Assembly (NCBI RefSeq): GCF_002269345.1
Contig: NZ_CP022889.1
Span: 930,001-994,000 of the forward strand
Source: Tsuneonella mangrovi
Lineage (GTDB): Bacteria; Pseudomonadota; Alphaproteobacteria; Sphingomonadales; Sphingomonadaceae
DNA length: 64,000 nucleotides
Reading direction: 5' to 3'
In this document: positions 27,007-35,266 of the stretch, piece after piece
How the letters are laid out: each line of letters opens with the position of its first letter
Numbering within the stretch: the first letter of the stretch is position 1
Notes under the pieces: generated by a model
What the model was told of the DNA's origin: nothing
Seen by the model: only the letters and a program-made list of their open reading frames with translations
Databases searched by the model: none
Position numbers and translations under genes: made by a program

Positions 27007-27028
27007 GGCGGGCATAAAAATACCCGCC
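27007..27028 (+). terminator. Hairpin after the lipoprotein gene
   Basis: GGCGGG (27007-27012) and CCCGCC (27023-27028), extended by one pair, with a 10-nt A-rich loop. It starts 18 nt past the stop; no T-run follows. Confidence 0.5.
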
Positions 27029-27184
27029 GGAGGTGGCGGGTCACAAACGCTGATACTGACGGGGAAAAAGATAATTGCAAGACTTGTGTTGCGATTCGTT
27101 TGGACTCACATTGCCAGTCAGAGGTCGCGGTGGCCGCGGTTCTCGACCCCGCAGTGAAACGCGAAGGGTTTGGCTTTCTAGCGC

Positions 27185-27199
27185 GAAAGGAGGTGATCC
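27185..27199 (+). promoter_or_regulatory. 15-nt perfect anti-16S complementary ribosome-binding site
   Basis: GAAAGGAGGTGATCC is exactly complementary to the conserved 3' end of 16S rRNA (GGATCACCTCCTTTC). Typical genes here match 4-6 nt. GGAGG lies 7 nt before the ATG at 27201. Confidence 0.85.
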
Positions 27200-27200
27200 G

Positions 27201-27257
27201 ATGTCTCATGGTTCAGCAGGGAGGTCGGTGACGACCCGCGCGGAGCACTATCGGTAG
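27201..27257 (+). CDS. 18-codon small ORF in an independent short transcript unit
   Basis: Encodes MSHGSAGRSVTTRAEHYR, basic and hydrophilic. It sits behind the strongest possible Shine-Dalgarno. The last codons and stop fall in a hairpin: CTATCGG (27248-27254) pairs with CCGATAG (27269-27275). A second hairpin (AGCGGC 27286-27291 with GCCGCT 27299-27304) and a terminator follow. The unit could be a translated small RNA, a leader peptide, or an RNA whose role is to bind 16S rRNA. Nothing else in 26990-27419 looks like a gene. Confidence 0.6.
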   Translation: MSHGSAGRSVTTRAEHYR

Positions 27258-27312
27258 ACTTCACTTCGCCGATAGAGGCTTCGTGAGCGGCTTCACTGGC
27301 CGCTGACCATGC

Positions 27313-27356
27313 GAAGGGCGGTTCCCGACGGGCGGAGCCGCCCTTCTCATCTTTTC
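27313..27356 (+). terminator. Rho-independent-like terminator of the small-ORF unit
   Basis: GAAGGGCGG (27313-27321) pairs with CCGCCCTTC (27338-27346), followed by TCATCTTTTC. It gives the unit a defined 3' end about 90 nt after the small stop codon and 64 nt before the next gene. Confidence 0.75.
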
Positions 27357-27419
27357 GGGGGTGGGCGAAATTTGCAGTCAATCGGCCCGGATCGCACGAA
27401 TTCGTGATATATCCGCGCG

Positions 27420-28085
27420 ATGGCCAGCTATCTCTCAAACTCCAAGGCGCGCAGGTTCTACGATCTCGTCGGGCGGATCGAGGATACGCAGGCGTTCTAC
27501 GAGGACCCGGCGCTCGATATCCTTGTCGCTCGCGGTCACTTCGAAAACGCCACGTCGATGTTCGAATTTGGCTGCGGCACGGGTCGTCTGGCCGAGCGTT
27601 TGCTGTCGGGCCCGTTACCGCCCGACGCGGGCTATACCGCGTGCGACATCAGCCCGAAGATGGTCAGCCTTGCACGAGCCCGGATCGCGAAATTCGGCAA
27701 CCGCGCAAGCGCCTTCGAGGCGAGTGGCGATGCGGAGCGGGATTTCGGGGAAGGTCATGTCGATCGGGTGGTCACAGCCTACGTGCTCGACCTCCTTTCG
27801 CCTGCAGACATCTCGGCTTTCCTGTCGGCCGCTGCGAAACATATGCTCCCGGGCGGTCTCCTCTGCGCCGCAAGCATCGCACCGGGCGAAACGCTTCCCT
27901 CGAGCGTGATCATGGGTGTGTGGGCGAGGTTGCACGGCCTCGCCCCGATCCTCACCGGCGGATGTCGGCCGATCGCACTCAGAGACCTGATCGGTGCGGC
28001 CGGATGGAATATCATCGACGCACAGAAGGTCGCGGCATGGGGCGTGACGTCGCAGGTCGTGATCGCTTCTCCCCCCTTGCCCTGA
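27420..28085 (+). CDS. Class I SAM-dependent methyltransferase
   Basis: 221 aa. Rossmann motif I EFGCGTGRLAERLL (about 49-62), post-I ACDISPKMVSLARARI (about 74-89), and a later LPGGLLCAASI. The short N-terminal cap begins MASYLSNSKARRFYDLVG. The substrate (small molecule, lipid or quinone) is unknown. It lies 27 bp upstream of ilvE on the same strand. Confidence 0.88.
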   Translation: MASYLSNSKARRFYDLVGRIEDTQAFYEDPALDILVARGHFENATSMFEFGCGTGRLAERLLSGPLPPDAGYTACDISPKMVSLARARIAKFGNRASAFEASGDAERDFGEGHVDRVVTAYVLDLLSPADISAFLSAAAKHMLPGGLLCAASIAPGETLPSSVIMGVWARLHGLAPILTGGCRPIALRDLIGAAGWNIIDAQKVAAWGVTSQVVIASPPLP

Positions 28086-28112
28086 AACCGCGCGCGCACT
28101 ACGCGGCGAAGC

Positions 28113-29189
28113 ATGGATTTCACGCATCTCCCCCACCCCTCGCCTACCCCTGCAGACGCGCGGGAAAAGGCGATTGCCGACCCCGGTTTCGGCACGGTGT
28201 TCACCGACCACATGGTCCTGATCGAATACGAGGAAGGCCGTGGGTGGCACAGCGCCAGCGTGGGCCCGCGCGAGCCGATCACACTCGATCCGGCCGCCAG
28301 TGTCCTCCACTACGCGCAGGAAATCTTCGAAGGGATGAAGGCCTACAAGCACCCAGACGGGAGCCTGGCGCTGTTCCGCCCCGAAGCCAACGCGCGGCGC
28401 TTCAATGCCTCGGCCGACCGTATGGCGATGCCGCACCTGCCAGAGGACGTATTCGTCCAGTCGGTGCAGGAACTGGTGCGCAAGGATGCCGACTGGTTCC
28501 CCGCGGTCGAAGGCGGCTCGCTCTACCTACGGCCATTCATGTTTGCCTCGGAAGCGTTTCTCGGCGTGCGTCCGGCGAAGAAGTACAAGTACCTCGTGAT
28601 CGCCAGCCCGGTGGGCAACTACTTCAAATCTGGCGTCCCGGCAGTGAGCATCTGGGTCAGCCGCGATTATGTCCGCGCGGCACCGGGCGGCACCGGTGCT
28701 GCCAAGACCGGCGGCAACTACGCCGCCAGCCTCGTTCCGCAGGCCGAAGCGATCGCCAAGGGGCACGACCAGGTCGTGTTTCTCGACGCGGTCGAGCGCA
28801 AGTGGATCGAGGAGCTGGGCGGCATGAACCTGTTCTTCGTGATGGACGACGGCAGCGTGATCACTCCTCCGCTCGGCGGCACGATCCTTCCGGGCATAAC
28901 CCGCGACAGCCTGATCCAGTTGCTGACCGAGCAAGGCCTGAAAGTCCGCGAAGAACGCTACTCGATCGACCAGTGGCGGGCCGACGCCGAAAGCGGCAAG
29001 CTTGTGGAAACGATGGCCTGCGGCACCGCCGCGGTGGTGACCCCGGTAGGCCGGGTCGAAGGACCCGAAGGCGCATTCACGATCGGCTCCGGCGGTCCTG
29101 GCCAGCTGACGCAGGCGGTGCGCGAAAAGCTCGTCGGCATCCAGCGCGGAACAATGGCGGATACCCACGGCTGGGTCACCGCCGTTTGA
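28113..29189 (+). CDS. ilvE: Branched-chain amino acid aminotransferase (class IV PLP, type II)
   Basis: 358 aa. Final step of Val/Ile/Leu synthesis and first step of their breakdown. YAQEIFEGMKAY (68-79), PLP Lys198 in KTGGNYAAS, and later MACGTAAVVTPVG match BCAT. Convergent with the EamA gene. Confidence 0.96.
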   Translation: MDFTHLPHPSPTPADAREKAIADPGFGTVFTDHMVLIEYEEGRGWHSASVGPREPITLDPAASVLHYAQEIFEGMKAYKHPDGSLALFRPEANARRFNASADRMAMPHLPEDVFVQSVQELVRKDADWFPAVEGGSLYLRPFMFASEAFLGVRPAKKYKYLVIASPVGNYFKSGVPAVSIWVSRDYVRAAPGGTGAAKTGGNYAASLVPQAEAIAKGHDQVVFLDAVERKWIEELGGMNLFFVMDDGSVITPPLGGTILPGITRDSLIQLLTEQGLKVREERYSIDQWRADAESGKLVETMACGTAAVVTPVGRVEGPEGAFTIGSGGPGQLTQAVREKLVGIQRGTMADTHGWVTAV

Positions 29190-29202
29190 TTCCGAAGCGA
29201 AA

Positions 29203-30108
29203 TTAGAGTCTGCTGCGCACGAGGTAGCGCCTGGTCATCTTGACGCTCGGCCGCAGCACGATGATCGCAACACCAGCGATCGCGATGCCACCGCCGATCA
29301 GCAAGCGCGCGCCAATCGGATCGCCGGTGAGCCAAGCGCCCAGCGCGATAGTTAGCAGCGGCGTCATCAATGTAAGCGGAACCACCTCGTTGGTCTCGTG
29401 CAGCTGGAGCATCCTGTAATATGCCGAGTGCGCGCCGACCGAAACGATCAGCGAGGCGAACAGCAAGCAACCTGCAAGCTCGAGCGGTTGCGATGCCATG
29501 ACGTGCATCTGCCCGGTCTCCGTAACGAGCGAGAGCGGCGCAAGCAGGATCGACGAGGCGACACCCGCCCACGCCTGCAAACGGACCGAACTGATCTTCA
29601 GCTGCTTGACGAACACCGAGCCCAGCGCGCCGACAACCGCCGCGAGGAAGACCAGCCACAGTCCGCTCGCGCTCTGCATCCCGGCGGGTGATGTAACAGC
29701 GACAATAACTCCGGAAAACGTCAGCGCGATCCCCAGGCCGCGCTTCCAACGCACCCGTTCGCCAAGGAACAGAATCGCAAAAAGGACCGTGAGCGGCGCA
29801 CCGGACAAGCTGACGATCCCGGCAGCCGACGGGCTCGCCGACTTGAGGCCGAGGAACAGGAGCGCGAAGGAACCGCCGCTGATGGCGATCCCGACCAGCA
29901 TCACCTTGCCGAGTTGCTTCGGGATCGGCCGCAACAGCGGAAACAGAAACAGCGCGACCAGCAACGATCGACCGAAAGCATAGGCAAGTGGCGGCATCCC
30001 GAGATCGTCAACTGCGATCTTGCTGACGATGACATTGAGTGCCCAGACCACATTGCACAGCATCAGGATGGCGATGCTGCCTGCACTCAGGCTTCGCTGT
30101 TCATGCAT
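29203..30108 (-). CDS. EamA/DMT-family transporter
   Basis: 301 aa, ten predicted helices in two EamA repeats (residues about 10-140 and 150-290; the second contains PLTLMTPLLTIALGAWLTGDP). Drug/metabolite-type exporters move amino acids or other small metabolites. ATG 30108 overlaps the end of nadE by 8 nt, so it belongs to the nadE transcript. The substrate is unknown; co-transcription with NAD synthase is suggestive but not proof. Confidence 0.9.
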   Translation of the reverse strand: MHEQRSLSAGSIAILMLCNVVWALNVIVSKIAVDDLGMPPLAYAFGRSLLVALFLFPLLRPIPKQLGKVMLVGIAISGGSFALLFLGLKSASPSAAGIVSLSGAPLTVLFAILFLGERVRWKRGLGIALTFSGVIVAVTSPAGMQSASGLWLVFLAAVVGALGSVFVKQLKISSVRLQAWAGVASSILLAPLSLVTETGQMHVMASQPLELAGCLLFASLIVSVGAHSAYYRMLQLHETNEVVPLTLMTPLLTIALGAWLTGDPIGARLLIGGGIAIAGVAIIVLRPSVKMTRRYLVRSRL

Positions 30109-32413
30109 CGGGCACGTTTTCGCGCAATTCGGCAAGCCACAGGTCCGCCACGGCATCGCTCGGCGCGCGCCAGTCGCCCCGCGGGCTCAGCGCACCGCCG
30201 GCGCTGACTTTCGGCCCGTTGGGAATCGCGCTGCGCTTGAACTGGCTGAACCCGAAGAACCGCTGGAGGAACTTCTCCAGCCAGCTGCGGATCGTCGCGA
30301 GATCGTATTCGTTTTTCGCGTCCTCGGGAAATTCGTGCGGCCACAGGCCGCGACCTGCATCGCGCCACGCGTGCCATGCGAGGAACGCAACCTTGCTCGG
30401 CTTCTGCCCCCAGCGGATCGTGTGGTGGAGGAAGAAGTCGTTGAGCTCGTAGGGTCCGATGATGCTCTCGGTGCTCTGGATCGCCCCATCCGCCCCGGGC
30501 GGGACCAGTTCGGGGCTGATCTCGGTCGAGAGGATTTCGCCAAGCACCGCGTGCGTCTTGGAATCGAATTGCCCGCTGCGGATCGCCCAGCGGATGAGGT
30601 ACTGGATCAGCGTCTTGGGTACGCCCGAATTGACAGCGTAATGGCTCATCTGGTCGCCTACGCCGTAAGTGCACCAGCCGAGCGCGAGTTCGCTGAGGTC
30701 GCCGGTGCCGACCACCCATCCGCCGTGCTGACCCGCGAGGCGAAACAGGTAGTCGGTGCGCAGGCCCGCCTGCACGTTTTCGAAAGTGGTGTCGTAAACA
30801 GGGTGCCCACCCGAGAACGGATGCCCGATGTCCTCCAACATCCGCGTTGCGGCAGGGCGAATATCGATCTCTTCGGCGTTCATCCCGAGCGAGCGCATCA
30901 GGTGCCAGGCATTGCCCTTGGTTTCGTCCGACGTCGCAAAACCGGGCATCGTGTATCCGCGGATCGTCTTGCGCGGCAGCCCCAGCCTATCGCAGGCCTT
31001 GGCGGTGACGATCGCCGCGTGCGTCGAATCAAGCCCGCCCGAGATGCCGATGACCAGCGACTTCGGCTTGGTCGCCTCGATCCGGCGCATGATCCCGTCG
31101 ACCTGGATGTTAAAAGCCTCGAAGCAGTCGGCGTCGAGCTTTTCGGAGCGATTGGGGACAAACGGGAAGCGCCTGACCGGGCGCTTGAGGCCGATATCGT
31201 GCGTCCCGGCACCGAGCGCAAATTCGACTGTGCGGAACCGGTCTTCGGGCCGCCCATGCGCCTCCGCCGCGTCGTTGAAGGTCTGCATCCGCGAGCGTTC
31301 GGACAACACGCGATGGCAGTCGACGTCGGCGATACACAGCTCGGCATCGAGGCTGAAGCGTTCGCTTTCAGCCATAAGCTCGCCCAGCTCGTAGATCATG
31401 CCCTGCCCGTCCCAAGCGAGGTCGGTGGTGCTCTCTCCATGCCCCGACGCGGAATAGATATAGGCTGCGACTGCACGGCTCGATTGCGCGCTGGCAAGCA
31501 TATGCCGTTCGTCGGATTTGCCGATGGTGATGTTCGAGGCGGAAAGGTTCGCCAAAATTGTTGCCCCAGCCATCGCCGCGAATGTCGACGGCGGGATCGG
31601 AGACCAGAAATCCTCGCAAATCTCCAATCCCAGCTTGAAGACGGGCAAGTCGCTGGCGGCAAAGATCAGGTCGGTCCCGAATGGCACACTCTGCCCGTTC
31701 ACCACGATCTCGAGCCCGCTGATCGAGCGGCCGTTGGCGAACCAGCGCTTTTCGTAATATTCACGGTAGTTCGGCAGGTAGCTCTTAGGAACCACGCCCA
31801 GCAACCGCCCGCGATGGATCGCGAGGGCGCAATTGTAGAGCCGCCCGTTGTGGCGCAGCGGCGCGCCGATCACCAGCAGCGATCGAAAATCGCGGCTCGC
31901 AAGAACAATCTCGCCAACTGCCATCTCGACCGCGTCGTGCAACGCTGCCTGCAGGTGCAGGTCGTCGATCGCGTAGGACGAGACGCACAGCTCGGGATAC
32001 ACCACCAGGTCGACATGGGCGGCATGGGCACGGCGCGCTTCCTCCAGGATTGCGTCGCGATTGAAGGCGACATCGGCGGTGCGCACCTTGGGCGTCGAAG
32101 CGGCGACGCGCACCAGGCCGTGTGCGTGGATCGAGTAGAACGGGTGCGCTTCGCCCTTGGTTGCAGGTCCGCCTTTGTGAATACTCCTCTGATTTCTCGC
32201 CGGCACCAGCCAATCGGCCGGATCGGCGATGCCCAGCTCTGCAAGCCGACGTTGGATTGCCGCGCGCGGGATCTTGCCCTTGGTTTCCCAGCCATATACG
32301 GTGCGGCTGGGCCACGGCTTCGGCAAGCCGAACAAGCGCCCGAATTCCCCCGCAGTGAGCGGAGGATCGCGATTCTCGCGCCATTCGCGCAATTTCCGTC
32401 CGGCTTCGTGCAT
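30101..32413 (-). CDS. nadE: Glutamine-dependent NAD(+) synthase with an N-terminal helix-turn-helix domain
   Basis: 770 aa; bacterial bifunctional NadE is about 550-680. Residues 1-70 form an XRE-like HTH (LTAGEFGRLFGLP, residues 20-32, with RTVYGWETKGKIPR following). Residues 90-360 are the nitrilase-type glutaminase (catalytic Glu141, Lys210, Cys266). Residues 380-770 are the NAD synthase ATP-pyrophosphatase (SGGLDST, 458-464). The reading frame is continuous with no alternative start having a Shine-Dalgarno between HTH and glutaminase, so a fusion is likely rather than two genes. It makes NAD from deamido-NAD and glutamine. Shared transcript with an EamA exporter downstream. A palindrome lies over its probable promoter; autoregulation is inferred. 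Confidence 0.93.
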   Translation of the reverse strand: MHEAGRKLREWRENRDPPLTAGEFGRLFGLPKPWPSRTVYGWETKGKIPRAAIQRRLAELGIADPADWLVPARNQRSIHKGGPATKGEAHPFYSIHAHGLVRVAASTPKVRTADVAFNRDAILEEARRAHAAHVDLVVYPELCVSSYAIDDLHLQAALHDAVEMAVGEIVLASRDFRSLLVIGAPLRHNGRLYNCALAIHRGRLLGVVPKSYLPNYREYYEKRWFANGRSISGLEIVVNGQSVPFGTDLIFAASDLPVFKLGLEICEDFWSPIPPSTFAAMAGATILANLSASNITIGKSDERHMLASAQSSRAVAAYIYSASGHGESTTDLAWDGQGMIYELGELMAESERFSLDAELCIADVDCHRVLSERSRMQTFNDAAEAHGRPEDRFRTVEFALGAGTHDIGLKRPVRRFPFVPNRSEKLDADCFEAFNIQVDGIMRRIEATKPKSLVIGISGGLDSTHAAIVTAKACDRLGLPRKTIRGYTMPGFATSDETKGNAWHLMRSLGMNAEEIDIRPAATRMLEDIGHPFSGGHPVYDTTFENVQAGLRTDYLFRLAGQHGGWVVGTGDLSELALGWCTYGVGDQMSHYAVNSGVPKTLIQYLIRWAIRSGQFDSKTHAVLGEILSTEISPELVPPGADGAIQSTESIIGPYELNDFFLHHTIRWGQKPSKVAFLAWHAWRDAGRGLWPHEFPEDAKNEYDLATIRSWLEKFLQRFFGFSQFKRSAIPNGPKVSAGGALSPRGDWRAPSDAVADLWLAELRENVPDA

Positions 32414-32421
32414 TACGTTTT

Positions 32422-32440
32422 AGTATCCTTTTTGGATACT
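32422..32440. promoter_or_regulatory. Perfect palindrome at the nadE promoter (candidate autoregulatory operator)
   Basis: AGTATCC (32422-32428), TTTTT, GGATACT (32434-32440). It starts 8 nt upstream of the nadE ATG (32413). On the minus strand GATACT (32427-32422) is a plausible -10 and TTGCCA (32448-32443) a plausible -35 with a short 15-nt spacer, so the palindrome covers the core promoter. Confidence 0.7.
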
Positions 32441-32581
32441 CATGGCAAGGCGATTGCCGATGAAAATCGCACAAGACAAGTTGCGCTTCTAGGTAACGAA
32501 GCAGGAAGCGTGGCTCGAATGGTTGCGTTTGCGAACCCTTCGCCCCACCTCCCCTGCAACCAGTGATCAAGGAGAAGTGCG

Positions 32582-33448
32582 TTGGCCGAAGCCACTTATA
32601 CCCCGCCCAAGGTCTGGACCCCGGAGGGCGCGAACAGCGGCCGCTTCGAAGGGGTAAATCGCCCGACCGCAGGACCCCGGTTCGAACGGGAGCTCCCGGT
32701 CGGCGAGCATCCGTTCCAGCTCTATTCGGTCGGCACCCCAAACGGGCAGAAGGTCACCATCATGTTCGAGGAGCTGCTCGAGGCGGGACATCCGGGCGCG
32801 GAATACGATGCGTGGATGATAAAGATCATGGAGCAGGACCAGTTCGGGTCCGGCTTCACGGCGCTCAACCCGAACAGCAAGATCCCCGCGCTGGAGGATC
32901 GTAGTGGGGCGACGCCGTTCCGGGTGTTCGAGAGCGGAGCGATCCTGCTGCACCTGGCGGAAAAGTTCGACTTCCTGCTTCCGCGCGAGAATCCGGCCCG
33001 TGCGGAAGTTCTCAGCTGGCTGATGTGGCAGATGGGAACGGCCCCGTTCATTGGCGGCGGGTTCGGGCACTTCTATGCCTACGCGCCCGAGAAGTACGAA
33101 TACGCGATCAACCGCTACACGATGGAGACCAAGCGCATCCTCGCGGTTGCTGACCTGCGGCTTGCCGAGACCCGCTTCCTTGCAGGAGACAAATACACGA
33201 TCGCGGACGTCGCCAGCTACCCGTGGCTCGGCATCCTCTCGCGCGGCGAGGCCTACAACGATTCGGGCACCTTCCTGTCGGTTCACGAATACAAGAACCT
33301 TGCTCGCTGGGTCGACGAGATCGATGCACGCCCGGCGGTGCGGCGCGGCAGGCTCGTCAACCGCGCGGTTATGCCCGAACGCCACTCTGCCGCCGACTTC
33401 GATGCACTCGACCCGGAAGTTCTGGCAGTCAAACCCCGAAAGAGCTGA
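32582..33448 (+). CDS. yghU: Glutathione S-transferase family protein, YghU-like disulfide-bond oxidoreductase
   Basis: 288 aa. The N-terminal extension (YTPPKVWTPEGANSGRF) and the thioredoxin fold with IPALEDRSG are characteristic of YghU, which reduces disulfides with two bound glutathiones. TTG 32582 has AAGGAG about 7 nt upstream. Transcribed away from nadE over a 170-bp gap. Confidence 0.92.
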   Translation: MAEATYTPPKVWTPEGANSGRFEGVNRPTAGPRFERELPVGEHPFQLYSVGTPNGQKVTIMFEELLEAGHPGAEYDAWMIKIMEQDQFGSGFTALNPNSKIPALEDRSGATPFRVFESGAILLHLAEKFDFLLPRENPARAEVLSWLMWQMGTAPFIGGGFGHFYAYAPEKYEYAINRYTMETKRILAVADLRLAETRFLAGDKYTIADVASYPWLGILSRGEAYNDSGTFLSVHEYKNLARWVDEIDARPAVRRGRLVNRAVMPERHSAADFDALDPEVLAVKPRKS

Positions 33449-33466
33449 TCGCGGGCGCCTGCCGCC

Positions 33467-33883
33467 TCAGTCGAGGCTTCCCGGCCCGAATGCGTGCGGC
33501 AGCAGCGCGCTCAGCCGAACAGTGCGCACCTCATCCGGCGCGACGCACAGCACTTCCGGATCGGTCCCACCGAGCTGGGCGAGCTCGTTGAGCACCTGGC
33601 GGCAACGCCCACATGGCGTGATCGGCGCACCCCCTCCACGTTCGTGAGGCCCGACGACCACAACCTTGACCAGGCCGCCGCGCACCCCGCCGTCCATTGC
33701 CTTGGCAACCGCGACGGTTTCCGCACACAGCGCAAGGCCATAGCTGGCGTTCTCGATGTTGGTCCCGGTCACCACCGAGCCGTCGGCAAACAGCAGCGCC
33801 GACCCCACCGCGTATTGCGAATACGGTGAATACGAACTTTCGGCAGCGGCACGCGCGGCGTTGATCAGGTCTGCGTCGGTCAT
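33467..33883 (-). CDS. cdd: Cytidine deaminase
   Basis: 138 aa, homotetrameric type. Zinc site Cys53, Cys91, Cys94 with catalytic Glu55 in CAE and PCGRC. Deaminates cytidine and deoxycytidine in pyrimidine salvage. Convergent with yghU, 18 bp apart. Confidence 0.97.
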   Translation of the reverse strand: MTDADLINAARAAAESSYSPYSQYAVGSALLFADGSVVTGTNIENASYGLALCAETVAVAKAMDGGVRGGLVKVVVVGPHERGGGAPITPCGRCRQVLNELAQLGGTDPEVLCVAPDEVRTVRLSALLPHAFGPGSLD

Positions 33884-33905
33884 CGCTCCTCCCTACCCCA
33901 ATTGC

Positions 33906-34607
33906 TCACGGCTGCACCACTACCCAGCGAATCGGTTCGCCCGCAGCGGGGGTTTCGAGGCGCCCGTTTGCCGTCCACAGCAGCCAGGGACGCCCGGCGT
34001 ATGTCGGCTGGAACCGCGTGCCGACGACCCACAGGCTGCGATCGAGCCTTCCGGCGAGGTGATAGCGATCCTCGAATCTGCGCGAGACTTTGAGGATCGC
34101 GCGCTTGCCGGCGTGCGCTTCGATCTGGTTGATGAGCGTCATCAGTTCGCTCTCGACTGCCGCATCGCGCACCTTCTTAGGGCACTTGTCGGCCGTGCGG
34201 TCGAGCGCAATCACCGGCGGCAGCAGCCGCGGTTCGCGCGGAACGATCGTGACGAAGTTGGCCGATTGCGGATCGGCAGTCAGGCACGGGTCGAAATCGT
34301 GCACCGCCCCGACCTTGAGTCCGGCAGCCTGTGCAGCATCGATGTTGGAAGCAAACCTGGCGTCGGTCCGGTTCGCGCCGCTGCTGGCGTCGAGATAAAC
34401 GAATTCGGCTCCCAGCGCCCGCAAGGTGCGGAACTTTACCGCGCCGTCCGACGCACCGATCTCTGCGCCCTGCTCCGGATAGTCGGCGGTCGACGGAGTC
34501 CAGTGGAGCAACTGCCACCACAACCAGCCAGCCCCGATCAGCCCGGCAAGCAGCACTGCCCCGGCAAGGCGTCCACGCCAGCCAAAGCCTTTCTTCCTGC
34601 GTGCCAC
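33906..34607 (-). CDS. GH25 lysozyme-like membrane-anchored protein, active site partly degenerate
   Basis: 233 aa. N-terminal anchor helix (about 13-34, after RRKKGFGWRGR). The rest resembles sphingomonad GH25 muramidases (RFASNIDAAQAAGLKVGAVHDF; LLPPVIALD). Several acidic positions normally conserved in GH25 look altered: the expected DVS-like segment is GAEIGAS, and the ATEG-like motif is DASSG. It may have lost hydrolase activity. Lies between cdd and UPF0262 on the same strand. Confidence 0.75.
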   Translation of the reverse strand: MARRKKGFGWRGRLAGAVLLAGLIGAGWLWWQLLHWTPSTADYPEQGAEIGASDGAVKFRTLRALGAEFVYLDASSGANRTDARFASNIDAAQAAGLKVGAVHDFDPCLTADPQSANFVTIVPREPRLLPPVIALDRTADKCPKKVRDAAVESELMTLINQIEAHAGKRAILKVSRRFEDRYHLAGRLDRSLWVVGTRFQPTYAGRPWLLWTANGRLETPAAGEPIRWVVVQP

Positions 34608-34629
34608 GATTCGCGATCCCTGTTCTTGC

Positions 34630-35124
34630 TCAGCCCTTGATATGGAGCACGCAGATCAGCGTGAACAGCCTCCGCGCGGTCGCATGGTCGGTCTCGACCT
34701 TGCCCTCCAGCCGTTCGATCAACAGCTCTGCGGCATCGTTGTGGATCGCCCGGCGCGCCATGTCGATGGTCTCGATTTCCTGCGCGGTCGCCTTGCGGAT
34801 TGCCTGGTAATAACTGTCGCAGATCGCGAAATACTCGCGGATCGGGCGGCGAAACCGTGCAAGGCCGAGCACCAGCGTCTCGAGCGGCTCGCCAGCTTCC
34901 GTTGCGATCGCCATCGCCAGCCTCCCGTCGGGCACCGACAGTGCCAGGTTGTATGGCCCGTCGTGCCCCGCCTCCACCGAACGGATGGGCTTGAACGCGT
35001 TTTCCTCGATCAGGTCGTAGATCGCGACCCGCCGTTCCTGCTCGACATCGGCGTTGCGCCACAGGATCGTGTCCTCGTCGAGCGAGATGTGGGCGATACG
35101 CCAGGAGGGCTTGAATTCGGACAT
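34630..35124 (-). CDS. UPF0262 family protein
   Basis: 164 aa, the family's normal length. Begins MSEFKPSWRIAHISLDEDTI and includes the FRRPIREYFAICDSYYQAIRKA stretch that helped recognise it. UPF0262 is limited to alphaproteobacteria and has no assigned function. ATG 35124 follows a possible AGG only weakly. It is upstream of the GH25-like gene, 22 bp away. Confidence 0.85.
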   Translation of the reverse strand: MSEFKPSWRIAHISLDEDTILWRNADVEQERRVAIYDLIEENAFKPIRSVEAGHDGPYNLALSVPDGRLAMAIATEAGEPLETLVLGLARFRRPIREYFAICDSYYQAIRKATAQEIETIDMARRAIHNDAAELLIERLEGKVETDHATARRLFTLICVLHIKG

Positions 35125-35189
35125 TGTCGCAGCCCAGCCTTTCGCAGACCTGCACAGGCTGCGGCAAGGCCTAACCGCGTTCATCCCCG

Positions 35190-35198
35190 CTATCCACA
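35190..35198. promoter_or_regulatory. DnaA-box-like site before dnaB
   Basis: CTATCCACA differs by one base from the consensus TTATCCACA. It lies 68 nt before the dnaB start. A single 9-mer is weak evidence. Confidence 0.3.
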
Positions 35199-35266
35199 GA
35201 CGTGAACACCCGGCTCGGACGGCACCACACTTGCCAAGACTCAACGGGCGTGCGCAATAGACCGAC

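Noticed and set aside
32150-32215. AGGAG followed by ATT inside nadE as a separate glutaminase start
   Set aside because: Only 1-2 nt separate the AGGAG from the ATT, too close to work, and the frame is continuous; a fusion is simpler.
30020-32566. 848-aa open frame on the plus strand opposite nadE
   Set aside because: No motif or start signal; nadE catalytic residues are on the minus strand.
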